Made by a program: the position numbers and the translations under genes
NCBI GenBank assembly: GCA_024222455.1
Contig: JAAEPD010000577.1
Coordinates: 1 to 50,491 of the forward strand
Source: Aureispira sp.
GTDB lineage: Bacteria > Bacteroidota > Bacteroidia > Chitinophagales > Saprospiraceae
Length of the DNA: 50,491 nucleotides
Direction of reading: 5' to 3'
The notes under the pieces: generated by a model
What the model was told of the DNA's origin: nothing
Databases searched by the model: none
Seen by the model: only the letters and a program-made list of their open reading frames with translations
Shown here: one piece after another, positions 8,980 to 18,280 of the stretch
Numbering within the stretch: position 1 is the first letter of the stretch
How the letters are laid out: each line of letters begins with the position of its first letter

Positions 8980-10602
8980 ATGAAGTTCGGAAAAAAAGCA
9001 AAACGGAGGTTACTCATTACATTAGTAATATTAGTGCCATTAACTACATTTTTACTATGGCCATTGGGTGACCCTAAATATGATATTGTATATGACGAAG
9101 ACAAGGTTAAGTATCGTCAAGATTATTTAGCAGAAAAAGTATCAATTCCTGATTCTGTAGAACGCCCCAATATCATTGTAATTTTAGCAGATGATTTGAG
9201 CAAAATGGATGTTTCGCTCTATGGGGGCAAGCATGTGAAAACTAAACACATGGATGCCATAGGGCAGAATGGAGTAACTTTTCAGGAGGCTTATATTACA
9301 TCACCAGTTTGTGCCCCCTCTAGAGCTGGAATGCTGACAGGACGTTATCAGCAGCGTTTTGGATTTGAGATCAACACACACGAACGTTATCCTAAAAACA
9401 GACTAGAATACTATGTTTATAAATGGTTTATAGCCAAAGGAGATTGGAAGGTGGCCGAAATAGCAGTACCTACTTTTGATGCTATGCACAAACAAGGTTT
9501 GCCTCCTACAGAGATATTGCTCCCAGAAGTACTTAGAAAACATGGTTATGCCACAGCTATGATTGGCAAGTGGCATTTGGGGTATAGCGATATGGCTTTG
9601 CCTTTGAGTAGGGGCTTTGATTTTCATTATGGCTTCTATCAAGCCTTTAGTTTGTATGGTTTGGAGGATGATCCTAATATTGTTAATCAAAAGTTGACCG
9701 ATTTTTCAGATTCTTATATCTGGGGAAAGGCACGTACAGGTAATTGTGCTATTCGTAGAAATACAGATGTAATAGAAGAAAAGGGCTACTTAACTACCCG
9801 TATAGCTGAAGAGTCTATGCAATGGATGGAAGAGCATAAGGATGAGCCTTTCTTTATGTATGTTCCATTTTCTGCTCCACATACCCCTTTTCAGGCAACT
9901 AAGGAGTATTATGATATGTATAAGGATGTAAAAGACCCTAAAAAGCGGATTTATTATGCTATGATTCATGCGCTAGATGATGCTGTGGGAATGATAATGA
10001 ACAAGCTCAAGGAGTTAGAACTAGAGGAGAATACTATTGTCTTCTTTTTGAGTGATAATGGTGGTGCTACTTATACCTTAGCGGCAGATAACTCACCACT
10101 AAAAGGTGGTAAAATGAGCAACTTTGAAGGTGGTATTAATGTACCTTTTATGATACAATGGAAGGGCAAAATTCCAGCAGGTATGCAATACCAAGCACCT
10201 GTAAGTTCTCTCGATATTTTTGCAACTTCTGTGGCTTTAGGGCAGTGCAATAATTCAGATCATAAGTTAGATGGTGTAAATATTCTACCTTATTTATTAG
10301 ACTCTACCTACCAAAATAAACAGCCTCATGAGATGCTTTATTGGCGTGCAGCCAACCACAAAGCTATCCGAAAGGGGAGTTGGAAAATGATTAAGGACAC
10401 TAAGTCCAATCAAACCGTATTATACAATGTTCAGAAAGACAAATACGAAAAAAATGATGTCTTGGCAGAAGAACCTGAGGTGCTCAAAGCTTTAGAAACA
10501 AATTTAGAGCAATGGGAGTCTCAAATGATAGATTCTAAGTGGCCTAAAGTAATGGATATGGAGATTAGAGATGGTGAAATGGTTTATTACTTCCCTTTGT
10601 AG
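8980..10602 (+). CDS. Sulfatase, cysteine type, membrane-anchored or secreted
   Basis: 540 residues of the alkaline-phosphatase/arylsulfatase superfamily, which hydrolyses sulfate esters. Residues 1-30 are a basic stretch plus hydrophobic segment (KKAKRRLLITLVILVPLTTF) that acts as signal anchor or signal peptide. The fold begins at NIIVILADDLS, whose Asp pair binds calcium. The signature CAPSR has Cys111, the residue converted to formylglycine. GKWHLG (about 197) and SDNGG (about 359) supply further active-site residues. There is no T9SS tail, unlike the second sulfatase at 26705. Maturation needs an FGE; the only one seen is at 28490, 18 kb away. Sulfated marine polysaccharides are plausible substrates, but this cannot be read from the sequence. 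Confidence 0.9.
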   Translation: MKFGKKAKRRLLITLVILVPLTTFLLWPLGDPKYDIVYDEDKVKYRQDYLAEKVSIPDSVERPNIIVILADDLSKMDVSLYGGKHVKTKHMDAIGQNGVTFQEAYITSPVCAPSRAGMLTGRYQQRFGFEINTHERYPKNRLEYYVYKWFIAKGDWKVAEIAVPTFDAMHKQGLPPTEILLPEVLRKHGYATAMIGKWHLGYSDMALPLSRGFDFHYGFYQAFSLYGLEDDPNIVNQKLTDFSDSYIWGKARTGNCAIRRNTDVIEEKGYLTTRIAEESMQWMEEHKDEPFFMYVPFSAPHTPFQATKEYYDMYKDVKDPKKRIYYAMIHALDDAVGMIMNKLKELELEENTIVFFLSDNGGATYTLAADNSPLKGGKMSNFEGGINVPFMIQWKGKIPAGMQYQAPVSSLDIFATSVALGQCNNSDHKLDGVNILPYLLDSTYQNKQPHEMLYWRAANHKAIRKGSWKMIKDTKSNQTVLYNVQKDKYEKNDVLAEEPEVLKALETNLEQWESQMIDSKWPKVMDMEIRDGEMVYYFPL

Positions 10603-10647
10603 GAATGGTTATTCATTGTCATTAAATAGACTACTAAAGAATAAAAT

Positions 10648-11139
10648 ATGGATTTGAATATTTTGAAGTTAACTAGATTCAATGGTGAAGAAATATTTGA
10701 AATAACGGAAGCTAGCATTTATTATTCATATGAAGATGCCCTTTTATCCCTTGATTTTAGAACGGGCAAATGTATAAGCCCTTTATTGGAAGATACTAAT
10801 GAAAGAGGAGGGGTAAGTGGTGAATTTTGGATTTATGATCTAGAAATTTCAAATCTAAAAGAACTGGAAGGATCATCATTTTATATAAAAGATGGTTATA
10901 AAAATGATAATCCAAAGCATGATACTTGCTCTAGTTTCTATTATTGGGAGCATCAACCTATTTCAGAAAATACTATTGAATTTATTAAATTTACAGAAGA
11001 TTTTATACAGGTAAAAACATCGGCTAATACTTGTGATGTAAACTGGTGTGATGGCAGTAAACCTGAAACTAAAATTGAAATATTTGCTGAGTTTAAATAT
11101 GAAAAAAATCATACAAATGATTCAACAGCAATCTTCTAA
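10648..11139 (+). CDS. Unknown 163-residue protein
   Basis: I do not recognise a family. The protein is acidic, rich in Tyr, Phe and Glu, has no signal peptide or membrane segment, and looks like a mixed or beta-rich cytoplasmic domain. Short aromatic motifs (SGEFWIYDLEI, SSFYYWEH) and two nearby cysteines (CDVNWCDG) stand out. It starts 45 bp after the sulfatase stop with no terminator between, so it may be co-transcribed. It ends at a bidirectional terminator shared with the AAA+ gene. The size and composition resemble small immunity-type proteins, but no toxin gene is next to it, so I assign no function. Confidence 0.65.
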   Translation: MDLNILKLTRFNGEEIFEITEASIYYSYEDALLSLDFRTGKCISPLLEDTNERGGVSGEFWIYDLEISNLKELEGSSFYIKDGYKNDNPKHDTCSSFYYWEHQPISENTIEFIKFTEDFIQVKTSANTCDVNWCDGSKPETKIEIFAEFKYEKNHTNDSTAIF

Positions 11140-11164
11140 TTCATTTTATTTTTTTTGAATAAAA

Positions 11165-11199
11165 AAGCGGTCAATGTTCCAAATGAACATTGACCGCTT
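11165..11199. terminator. Bidirectional terminator between convergent genes
   Basis: A perfect stem of about 15 bp: 11165-11179 pairs with 11185-11199 around GCGGTCAATGTTC, with loop CAAAT. It is preceded by an A run and followed by ATATTTTT, so it can stop both the 163-residue gene (+) and the AAA+ gene (-), whose stop codons lie 25 bp and 23 bp away on either side. Confidence 0.9.
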
Positions 11200-11222
11200 C
11201 ATATTTTTAGCCTATTGGATTA

Positions 11223-13877
11223 CTAGCTTCTAGCGCTTGAAGATTTATTCTTCTGAAAACCAATAGTTTTCTTGTTGAATAGATCATCATCGTTGCTTAA
11301 TTTAAGTGTAGCTACATCTTCATAAGTAATCGTGTTGAGCATAGCCTCATCTCTATCTTCTGGAGCCATAGATGCCAAACGAAGACTTTGATTTTTAGAA
11401 ATCTCATTCACTACATTACGTACTGTACGAGCATTACCAAAATATTTATCTCTATAAGTGTACAAGAAGTTTAAATAGTTTTGTAGGTGAGTACTAGCCT
11501 CATCATTCATTTCTAGATTTTCTTCTTGAAGCATCAATAATGCTATTTCAAATAATTCTTCTGACTCATAATCCTCAAACTTCAAGACCTTGTCAAAACG
11601 AGAACGCAAGCCAGGATTTGCTTTAAGGAAAGCTTCCATATTATCAGGATAACCAGCCGCAAACAAGAAGAATTGACCTCTGCTGTCTTCCATACGTTTT
11701 AGCAGTGTTTGAATCGCTTCGTTACCAAAGTCGCTACCACCAGCCAAGCTACCATTAGAACCACTAGTTAGAGCATATGCTTCATCTACAAACAAGACTC
11801 CACCCATAGATTCATCAATACGTTCAGCTGTTTTTATTGCAGTTTGACCTACATAACCAGCTACCAAACCTTGACGATCAGTTTCTACCATATGGCCACG
11901 CTCCAAAATACCTAAAGCCTTATAGATTTTAGTTAAAATGCGAGCCACAGTAGTTTTACCTGTACCTGGATTCCCTACAAACACAGTATGCAAGTAGAAC
12001 TTATTGAGTACATCACGACTACTTTCTCTATAGAATCGAACTAAGCGAACCATTTCACTGATCTCTTCCTTGATGTTAGACATTCCGATCATATCATTAA
12101 GATCTTTCATGGCCAATTCTAATAGTTTTTCATCAACAGGTAGATTTGGAAGGCGTTTAGGACGTTCTACTTCTATTTTTTCAACATCTTCTGGAAGAAC
12201 TAACTCTAAAGTGTTTTTATCAAAACGCTGAGGGTTTTCATCATCCATGATGCGTAGACCTAAATGTAGTTTAGCTTCTTCAACCAAGTCATAAACAAAA
12301 CGAGCATTACCAAAGCTTCTATCTCTATTTCTATAAGCTTCTGTAATAATATCTTCAATCATTTTTTTAGAAACCTCTGACAAGACCACAGCCTTTTTCT
12401 CACAAGCAAATATTGCAATAGCAGAAAGTTCTTCAGGCATATAATCTGTAAACTCAAAGAAGAGTTTGAAACGTGATTTAAGACCAGGGTTAGATTTTAA
12501 GAAATGCTCCATTTCCTTAGGATAGCCTGCTACAATTACAGCCATATCTCCAGGGCCATTAGACATTTCTTTTACCAAAATTTCGATAACCTCACGACCA
12601 AAATCCTTGCTATCATCATTAGAACGAGCCAATGCATAAGCCTCATCAATAAACAAGACTCCTCCTCGAGCTTTTTCTATAGCTTCTTTTACTTTAGGTG
12701 CAGTTTGACCTATATATTCACCCACTAAATCAACTCGATCTACTTCATGTACATGGCCTTTAGTCAAAAGCCCCATACTTTTGTAGAGTTTACCCATTTG
12801 TTGAGCAACTGTTGTTTTACCTGTACCTGGATTCCCTATAAATACAGAGTGGATATTAATTTCTTCTTCTTCTGCAAAACCTTTTTCTCTACGCAGCTGT
12901 AAGAATTTAAGGTAACTTGCATGATCTCGAACTTGGCGTTTGATGTCTTGCAACCCAATCAATTCATTGAGTTTAGACATTACTTCTTCAAAGTTCTCAT
13001 TCCCAACCTCTTCATCCCCTAATACTATCGGTTTGTATTGGTTAGGCAGTACAGTACCTGCAATACCTTCTTCAAAATCTTCTCTCACTTGGAAAGGGAT
13101 GATCGCCAACAAACGATCTAAGAATACAATTTCGGCAGTATAGTCATCCTCACTCCAAGAGCCCTTTATGTTAGAACCCCAGTTGACCGAAATATCTATA
13201 GTCTCATCTTCTTTGTCTACATGATGCAACTTGACCGTTTGACCTTTGAGCTGTCTAGCACCATTATAAAATTTGACCATTAACTCACAGTACCAGCTTT
13301 TTTCTTTTAGCAAATTGTCTAATACAATTTCAGTGTAGATATAGCGAGTTTCTTCTTTTGAGAAGGTTTTATAGTATTTACGCTCTTCTTTAGCTAGGTC
13401 ATCATAAGGACCTTCATAGAGTTTCAATGATTTAATACCAACATAGGCCTGTGGATCATGAGCCTTCTCAGCACTTTCTTCTATATAGAAATATTTAGTA
13501 GCAACTTTTTGCCCATCTATATAAGCTTCCCAATAATAGGTGCCTTTTTTCCAAAAAGCGCCCATTTTTTTGTTGCCCCAACCTTCACGGATGTAGACAA
13601 TATTGTCATACTTACTAACTTTTCTATCAAAATTTAGATCACAAAGCTCTTTTCTTCCTTTTTTTAATGAGTAGCATTTGATATTGATATGAACATTCCA
13701 ATCCTCTTTATCAAAAAGCTTGTTATAAAAGGAGAGTTCGCCATAAACATAAGAAGCTTCATAACGATCAAAAACTTGACGGTATTTTTTCTTATTATCG
13801 GCCAACCATTCTGTAGATGAATAAACCTTTAAGTCTCTAAACTTAAAATTTATATTGTTTGGGTCTAGTTTAGACAT
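11223..13877 (-). CDS. Double CbbX/SpoVK-type AAA+ ATPase with duplicated N-terminal beta domains
   Basis: 884 residues, no signal peptide, cytoplasmic. Residues about 8-130 and 145-270 are two related beta-rich domains (each with a Tyr-rich centre and a GxWxxxxY hairpin such as GAFWKKGTYYWEAY and GSWSEDDYTAEI). Two AAA+ modules of the CbbX/SpoVK (EccA-like) class follow. Module 1 has Walker A GNPGTGKTT (Lys354), Walker B GGVLFIDEAYAL and arginine-finger NPGLKSRF. Module 2 has Walker A GNPGTGKTT (Lys641), Walker B GGVLFVDEAYAL and NPGLRSRF. Both modules look catalytically intact. Relatives remodel protein complexes (CbbX releases inhibited Rubisco; EccA serves type VII secretion), but neither partner is present here. 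The N-terminal domains probably choose the substrate, which is unknown. Confidence 0.88.
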   Translation of the reverse strand: MSKLDPNNINFKFRDLKVYSSTEWLADNKKKYRQVFDRYEASYVYGELSFYNKLFDKEDWNVHINIKCYSLKKGRKELCDLNFDRKVSKYDNIVYIREGWGNKKMGAFWKKGTYYWEAYIDGQKVATKYFYIEESAEKAHDPQAYVGIKSLKLYEGPYDDLAKEERKYYKTFSKEETRYIYTEIVLDNLLKEKSWYCELMVKFYNGARQLKGQTVKLHHVDKEDETIDISVNWGSNIKGSWSEDDYTAEIVFLDRLLAIIPFQVREDFEEGIAGTVLPNQYKPIVLGDEEVGNENFEEVMSKLNELIGLQDIKRQVRDHASYLKFLQLRREKGFAEEEEINIHSVFIGNPGTGKTTVAQQMGKLYKSMGLLTKGHVHEVDRVDLVGEYIGQTAPKVKEAIEKARGGVLFIDEAYALARSNDDSKDFGREVIEILVKEMSNGPGDMAVIVAGYPKEMEHFLKSNPGLKSRFKLFFEFTDYMPEELSAIAIFACEKKAVVLSEVSKKMIEDIITEAYRNRDRSFGNARFVYDLVEEAKLHLGLRIMDDENPQRFDKNTLELVLPEDVEKIEVERPKRLPNLPVDEKLLELAMKDLNDMIGMSNIKEEISEMVRLVRFYRESSRDVLNKFYLHTVFVGNPGTGKTTVARILTKIYKALGILERGHMVETDRQGLVAGYVGQTAIKTAERIDESMGGVLFVDEAYALTSGSNGSLAGGSDFGNEAIQTLLKRMEDSRGQFFLFAAGYPDNMEAFLKANPGLRSRFDKVLKFEDYESEELFEIALLMLQEENLEMNDEASTHLQNYLNFLYTYRDKYFGNARTVRNVVNEISKNQSLRLASMAPEDRDEAMLNTITYEDVATLKLSNDDDLFNKKTIGFQKNKSSSARS

Positions 13878-14177
13878 AAATATCTATTGTGATTTGAAGA
13901 TGCAATTCTAGTAAAAGATGCACACCTTAGTTATTGTCAACTTGAATATAATAAATTTATAACAAAATCTTAGGATAAGAGTTGACGGATTACTTAAATA
14001 CTATAGTGAAAATGCATAGACAAGTATACGATTTATTTTAATAATTTGCGTACACTCACACTAAAAAAGTTATATTTCTTGTGGAAAATCTCTACCAAAG
14101 ATAGAAACCTCAAGAACAATAAACATGCCTTTAAAGTTCCAAATTTAACTGTTACAACATTAGTACCATCTAGTATT
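13878..14177. other. 300-bp intergenic region
   Basis: AT-rich, lying between the end of rfbD and the start of the AAA+ gene, both on the minus strand. It must hold the AAA+ promoter, but I find no good TTTG/TAnnTTTG pair, no clear terminator for the rfb operon and no small ORF worth reporting. Confidence 0.5.
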
Positions 14178-15053
14178 TTAATGCAATTTTGTCAGGCAGT
14201 CTTTTAGACTAGTTCGCCAATGCGGAATATTTAGATTAAAGGCAGTTTTAATTTTGTTTTTGTTGAGCAAACTAAAGTGAGGACGTTTAGCTGGAGTTGG
14301 ATAGTCTTTAGTCTCTATAGGAGCTACGTGACAAGATATGTCTTCCAATTCGAAAATTGCTAAGGCAAAATCATACCAACTGCACACACCCTCATTGCTG
14401 TAATGATAAACACCTTTTAACTCTGTTTGATCTATTGTTTTAGCAAAATTTTGCTTTATACATTGGAGTATAGCATCTGCCAAATCTGCAGCATAAGTAG
14501 GAGAGCCAATCTGATCAAAAATAACAGTTAGTTTATCTCTATCCTTACCTAAACGGAGCATTGTTTTTACAAAATTGTGTCCAAATGAAGAATAGACCCA
14601 AGAGGTTCTAATAATCATAGTTTGAGGACAATTTTGGGCAGCTAAAACCTCCCCATCTAGCTTTGTTTGAGCATAGACACCCTTAGGACTTGTTGTGTCT
14701 GTTTCTTGGAAAGGATGGTTTTGGCTATTATGATACACATAATCAGTAGAAATATGGATAAGTTGTGTGTCATAACTCTGGCAAGCAGACGCTAAATAAC
14801 CTACTGCTGTTGTATTAATAGCTGTAGCTAATTCTAGATCACTTTCGGCCTTGTCTACAGCAGTATAGGCTGCACAATTGATGCAATAATCGAATTGATA
14901 TTGCTCAAAAATAGCATCAATAGCACTATGGTTGGTAATGTCTAAGTCTTGTCTATTGCAAAACACAAATTTCCAATCTGTATATTGAGTAGCCAATACT
15001 TGAAGCTCCTGCCCTAATTGGCCTGAAGCTCCTGTTACAAGGATCGTAGTCAT
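14178..15053 (-). CDS. rfbD: dTDP-4-dehydrorhamnose reductase
   Basis: 291 residues, a short-chain dehydrogenase (RmlD type) that reduces dTDP-4-dehydro-L-rhamnose to dTDP-L-rhamnose, the last step of rhamnose precursor synthesis. The NAD(P)-binding TGASGQLGQEL is at 7-17. The catalytic triad region is STDYVY (102-107) and Tyr127-x3-Lys131 (YAQTK). RSWVYS is the usual substrate-binding segment. The ATG overlaps the stop of rfbC by one base (TAATG), so translation is coupled. rfbA and rfbB are not in the window. The length is normal. Confidence 0.93.
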   Translation of the reverse strand: MTTILVTGASGQLGQELQVLATQYTDWKFVFCNRQDLDITNHSAIDAIFEQYQFDYCINCAAYTAVDKAESDLELATAINTTAVGYLASACQSYDTQLIHISTDYVYHNSQNHPFQETDTTSPKGVYAQTKLDGEVLAAQNCPQTMIIRTSWVYSSFGHNFVKTMLRLGKDRDKLTVIFDQIGSPTYAADLADAILQCIKQNFAKTIDQTELKGVYHYSNEGVCSWYDFALAIFELEDISCHVAPIETKDYPTPAKRPHFSLLNKNKIKTAFNLNIPHWRTSLKDCLTKLH

Positions 15054-15613
15054 TAGAGTTCAAATTTAAAACCTTTCTTATGCTCACCCAAAATAGGGAG
15101 TATTTTATCTTTATCAGATAAGACAGCATCGTTCAAGTCTATCTTCCAATCAATTTTAATATTAGGGTCATTGTAAATAATGCCACCTTCATGTTCTTTA
15201 GAGTAGAAATTATCACATTTGTAGAAAAAAACAGCTGTTTCGCTCAAAACTACATAACCATGCGCAAAACCTTTGGGGATAAAGAGTTGGCGATGATTTT
15301 CTGCACTTAACTCTATTGTATAAGATTTGCCATAAGTAGGAGAGCCTTCTCGCACATCAACCACTACATCCAAAACAGTACCCTCTATCACTCTAACTAA
15401 TTTAGCTTGTGCGGCTAAAGGCAATTGATAGTGTAAGCCACGTAAGACTCCATAAGTAGAACGAGCTTGGTTATCCTGTACAAATCGATTGTGAATACCT
15501 GCTGCTTCAAAAGCTTTTTGATTAAAACTCTCATAAAAGTAGCCACGAGCATCTTCAAAAATACGAGGTTCAAAAATTTGAAGTCCTGGAAATTCCGTTT
15601 TTATAAAAGGCAT
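15053..15613 (-). CDS. rfbC: dTDP-4-dehydrorhamnose 3,5-epimerase
   Basis: 186 residues, RmlC cupin. It epimerises C3 and C5 of dTDP-4-dehydro-6-deoxyglucose before the RfbD reduction. RGYFYESF (23-30) is the substrate-binding start, LRGLHYQ contains the catalytic His61, and DVVVDVREGSPTYGK and FFYKCDNFYS carry the other conserved residues. It lies 30 bp after the penicillin-acylase-family gene and is translationally coupled to rfbD. The length is standard and there is no signal peptide. Confidence 0.94.
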   Translation of the reverse strand: MPFIKTEFPGLQIFEPRIFEDARGYFYESFNQKAFEAAGIHNRFVQDNQARSTYGVLRGLHYQLPLAAQAKLVRVIEGTVLDVVVDVREGSPTYGKSYTIELSAENHRQLFIPKGFAHGYVVLSETAVFFYKCDNFYSKEHEGGIIYNDPNIKIDWKIDLNDAVLSDKDKILPILGEHKKGFKFEL

Positions 15614-15643
15614 AGGTATTGGAATGTGCTGATCTAATTAATG

Positions 15644-18100
15644 TTATTTGTTAAAGCTTTGAGAGTGTATAATTTTTTCTTTTGAGTCTTCTGCTGATTG
15701 CATAAACACTAATGTATTATACTTACCAGAAGCCCATTTGTCCATCATACTTGTATAGTAAGGACTGCCAGGGTTGCCAGACTGACCACCAGGATAAATA
15801 CCATAGGCATTTATCGTATCTCCAAGTTCTACTACCATTCTCCAAGATGGTCCAGTGCGATGTCTAACTGCATTAAGGGCAGAACCATCTCCACCAATAT
15901 CTACATTGTCTACACTAAAAGGAGCAATACGTCCAAGATGTTGGATAAATGTATTTTTTTGGTCTCTCCAGTTGCGAGGTTCATTGCTTACAGTATCGCG
16001 ATTGATATCTATGCATGCTTTTTGAAAAGCCATAGTTACAATATCCTCTACACTTTCTTTTTTATTAGAAGTATGTTCATTATCAACTATGAAATGTGCG
16101 GTATCTCTTTTTAATACATTCAACAATTGCCATTCATAAGGATATATCAAAGCCTGTTGTCCAGATAATGCATTTTGCTCATTAAGGATATCTATTTCAT
16201 CATACATAGTAGGAAATATAGCATTCATCCATGCATCAAAAACAGATGGCGCTTTAGAAGTTTTATCGTATTGATAATCCCATTTATCTACCAAAGCTAA
16301 TATTTCTAATTCTTCTTTAGAGAGGCTACCTCTTTGGAGGTACTTCAAAAATAGAGGCATGAAATCTTCAGCTCTAACACTGTAGTTGTCATTTTGCAAG
16401 TCCTTCATATCTTGGACCTTAATCTCAGACATTTCTGCCAATTTGCGATTGAGATAGCGACCTCTATATTCCTCAAAATAGCCATAATAATAATAAGGAT
16501 AGAGTGCAGGATCTATGGAATGTTGATTAGCAGAAGCGACAAATCCTTTTTCAGGGTTGTGCTCATGTGGAATATGTTCTTGTGGGATGTAAGCTTGCCA
16601 CATGTTTTGAGAGCTAGTGCCAGCTGCAACAAATTTACCTTGATTTTTGCGGCGAACAGGTAGCTTTCCTTGTGTCCAAAGTGCAATGTCACCATCCTTA
16701 CAAGCAAATACTAGGTTTTGAGCAGGGCAAGAAAAGTGTTGTATTGCATCTTGATAATCGTTATAATTTTTACCTTTTAGTAGTTTTATAAAGGTAAGGG
16801 GTTCCATAGATGGCTCATGTAGCATCCAACGCAAGGCATAATCTGTACCACCCTCCGAATAAGCGATAGGTCCCATTTTAGTATAGATAATAGTATCTAT
16901 AACAGGTTGACCACCTCTAACATAAATAGTGTCCAAAACATGCTCTGCTTTGACATAGGTACTGTCAAAGAAATATTCTTGTCGACTTGCATCTTTCCAT
17001 TGAATAGCATACCAGTCACGCACATCATGAGATACATTGGTTACTCCCCAAGCAATATTTTCATTAAAACCAGATATAATACCTGGTGCACCAGGAAGAG
17101 AAGCTCCATAGGCATTGAAATCAGGAGTTTTAACTTGAATCTCAAACCAAATAGAAGGTAGGTTTAATTCTAAATGTGGATCATTACAAAGGATAGGATT
17201 ACCAGAGGCCGTTTTTCTTCCTGAGACAGCCCAGTTGTTACTTCCTATACCTTTAGGAGGTTTAGGCCCTTGTGGTGCATGAAAGGCATCGCTCAAGAAT
17301 GGAGGCATAGCACTATCTTTCAATACTTTTGCTTGCAAAACAGTGACAGTATCTTGAATAATAGGAGATTGCTCTAAGAAATATTCTGGATACAATTGAT
17401 TAAACTTAGTCTCACCCAAAAGTTTATAAGCATTAGTCAACTCAAAATCCTCATCACGTTTGACCAATGTTTCTGCCATGCTTTTTAGCAATAGAGCACA
17501 TTTTAAGGTCGTCCACTTTTCTGGAGCATAATTGAGCAACTTATATTCAATAGGATAGTCTGCATAAGATAAACTACTGATATAAGCATTAATACCAGCA
17601 GAGTAGTTATCTATAATATTTTTTACATCAGGGTTAGATTGCCAATACTCTAAGGTTTTTTTAGCTCCCCAAGGCATTCCTTCTCTACGTTTCTTCTTGT
17701 CAAAAAGTATAGCTCTAGGATTGATATGGCCTATAAGCTCCGAAACACGTCCAGCAGCAGCATGTGTCTGAAACTCCATCTGCCACAAGCGTAAGGAAGC
17801 TGTTACATAACCTTGTACAAAGGCTGCATCTTTTAAGTTCTCTGCAAAGATATGAGGAACCATTCTATCATCGTACTGTACAGATACTGGTGCTGTAAGA
17901 TAATCAGCATAAACAGAACTGCTAAAGTCAGGAATTTTGCTCTCTGCATTTTGCCAAAAACCATCAGAAGGGCTAAGTAGCTTTCCTAATGGCGGAATTT
18001 CACTTGGTTTATCATTTTTGACAATAGTCCAAGGGCGATTAAGTGCCCAAATAAAAAGAATAGAAAGTGTAAGGGAGATGATGAATTTTAAAATATGCAT
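15644..18100 (-). CDS. Penicillin acylase family protein (Ntn hydrolase)
   Basis: 818 residues. Residues 5-22 are a hydrophobic signal or anchor, so the enzyme is exported or periplasmic. The family is made as a precursor that cuts itself before a serine, which becomes the N-terminal nucleophile. The matching motif is GIGSNNWAVSG with Ser287. Alpha-chain motifs (VPHIFAENLKDAAFVQGYV, about 80-98; AAAGRVSEL) and the beta-chain substrate pocket (CNDPHLELNLPSIWFEI; AYGASLPGAPGIISGFNENIAWGVTN, quoted in part) are intact. Family members cleave amide-linked side chains such as penicillins, acyl-homoserine lactones or peptides; the substrate here is open. It is the first gene of an operon with rfbC and rfbD. 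Confidence 0.88.
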   Translation of the reverse strand: MHILKFIISLTLSILFIWALNRPWTIVKNDKPSEIPPLGKLLSPSDGFWQNAESKIPDFSSSVYADYLTAPVSVQYDDRMVPHIFAENLKDAAFVQGYVTASLRLWQMEFQTHAAAGRVSELIGHINPRAILFDKKKRREGMPWGAKKTLEYWQSNPDVKNIIDNYSAGINAYISSLSYADYPIEYKLLNYAPEKWTTLKCALLLKSMAETLVKRDEDFELTNAYKLLGETKFNQLYPEYFLEQSPIIQDTVTVLQAKVLKDSAMPPFLSDAFHAPQGPKPPKGIGSNNWAVSGRKTASGNPILCNDPHLELNLPSIWFEIQVKTPDFNAYGASLPGAPGIISGFNENIAWGVTNVSHDVRDWYAIQWKDASRQEYFFDSTYVKAEHVLDTIYVRGGQPVIDTIIYTKMGPIAYSEGGTDYALRWMLHEPSMEPLTFIKLLKGKNYNDYQDAIQHFSCPAQNLVFACKDGDIALWTQGKLPVRRKNQGKFVAAGTSSQNMWQAYIPQEHIPHEHNPEKGFVASANQHSIDPALYPYYYYGYFEEYRGRYLNRKLAEMSEIKVQDMKDLQNDNYSVRAEDFMPLFLKYLQRGSLSKEELEILALVDKWDYQYDKTSKAPSVFDAWMNAIFPTMYDEIDILNEQNALSGQQALIYPYEWQLLNVLKRDTAHFIVDNEHTSNKKESVEDIVTMAFQKACIDINRDTVSNEPRNWRDQKNTFIQHLGRIAPFSVDNVDIGGDGSALNAVRHRTGPSWRMVVELGDTINAYGIYPGGQSGNPGSPYYTSMMDKWASGKYNTLVFMQSAEDSKEKIIHSQSFNK

Positions 18101-18214
18101 GGATGTCTATTGATGTATTTGCTGATTCGTTCGAAAACGCTCGCAAGATAGCAAAAAAAAGGAGCTTGAAAAAGCTTTCAGTAGGCATTCTGTTATGTAA
18201 ATGTTTAAAGAATT

Positions 18215-18250
18215 AGGTAGAATTATTTTAGAGTTTAAATAATTCTACCT
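18215..18250 (-). terminator. Hairpin after the T9SS protein gene
   Basis: A perfect 13-bp stem, AGGTAGAATTATT (18215-18227) with AATAATTCTACCT (18238-18250), and a 10-nt loop. It lies 30 bp past the stop of the minus-strand gene at 18281. The downstream side is AT-rich but lacks a long T run, so it may act as a terminator or as a transcript-stabilising stem. Confidence 0.55.
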
Positions 18251-18280
18251 GTGAGTTGATTTTAGACTGAATAACTGCCC

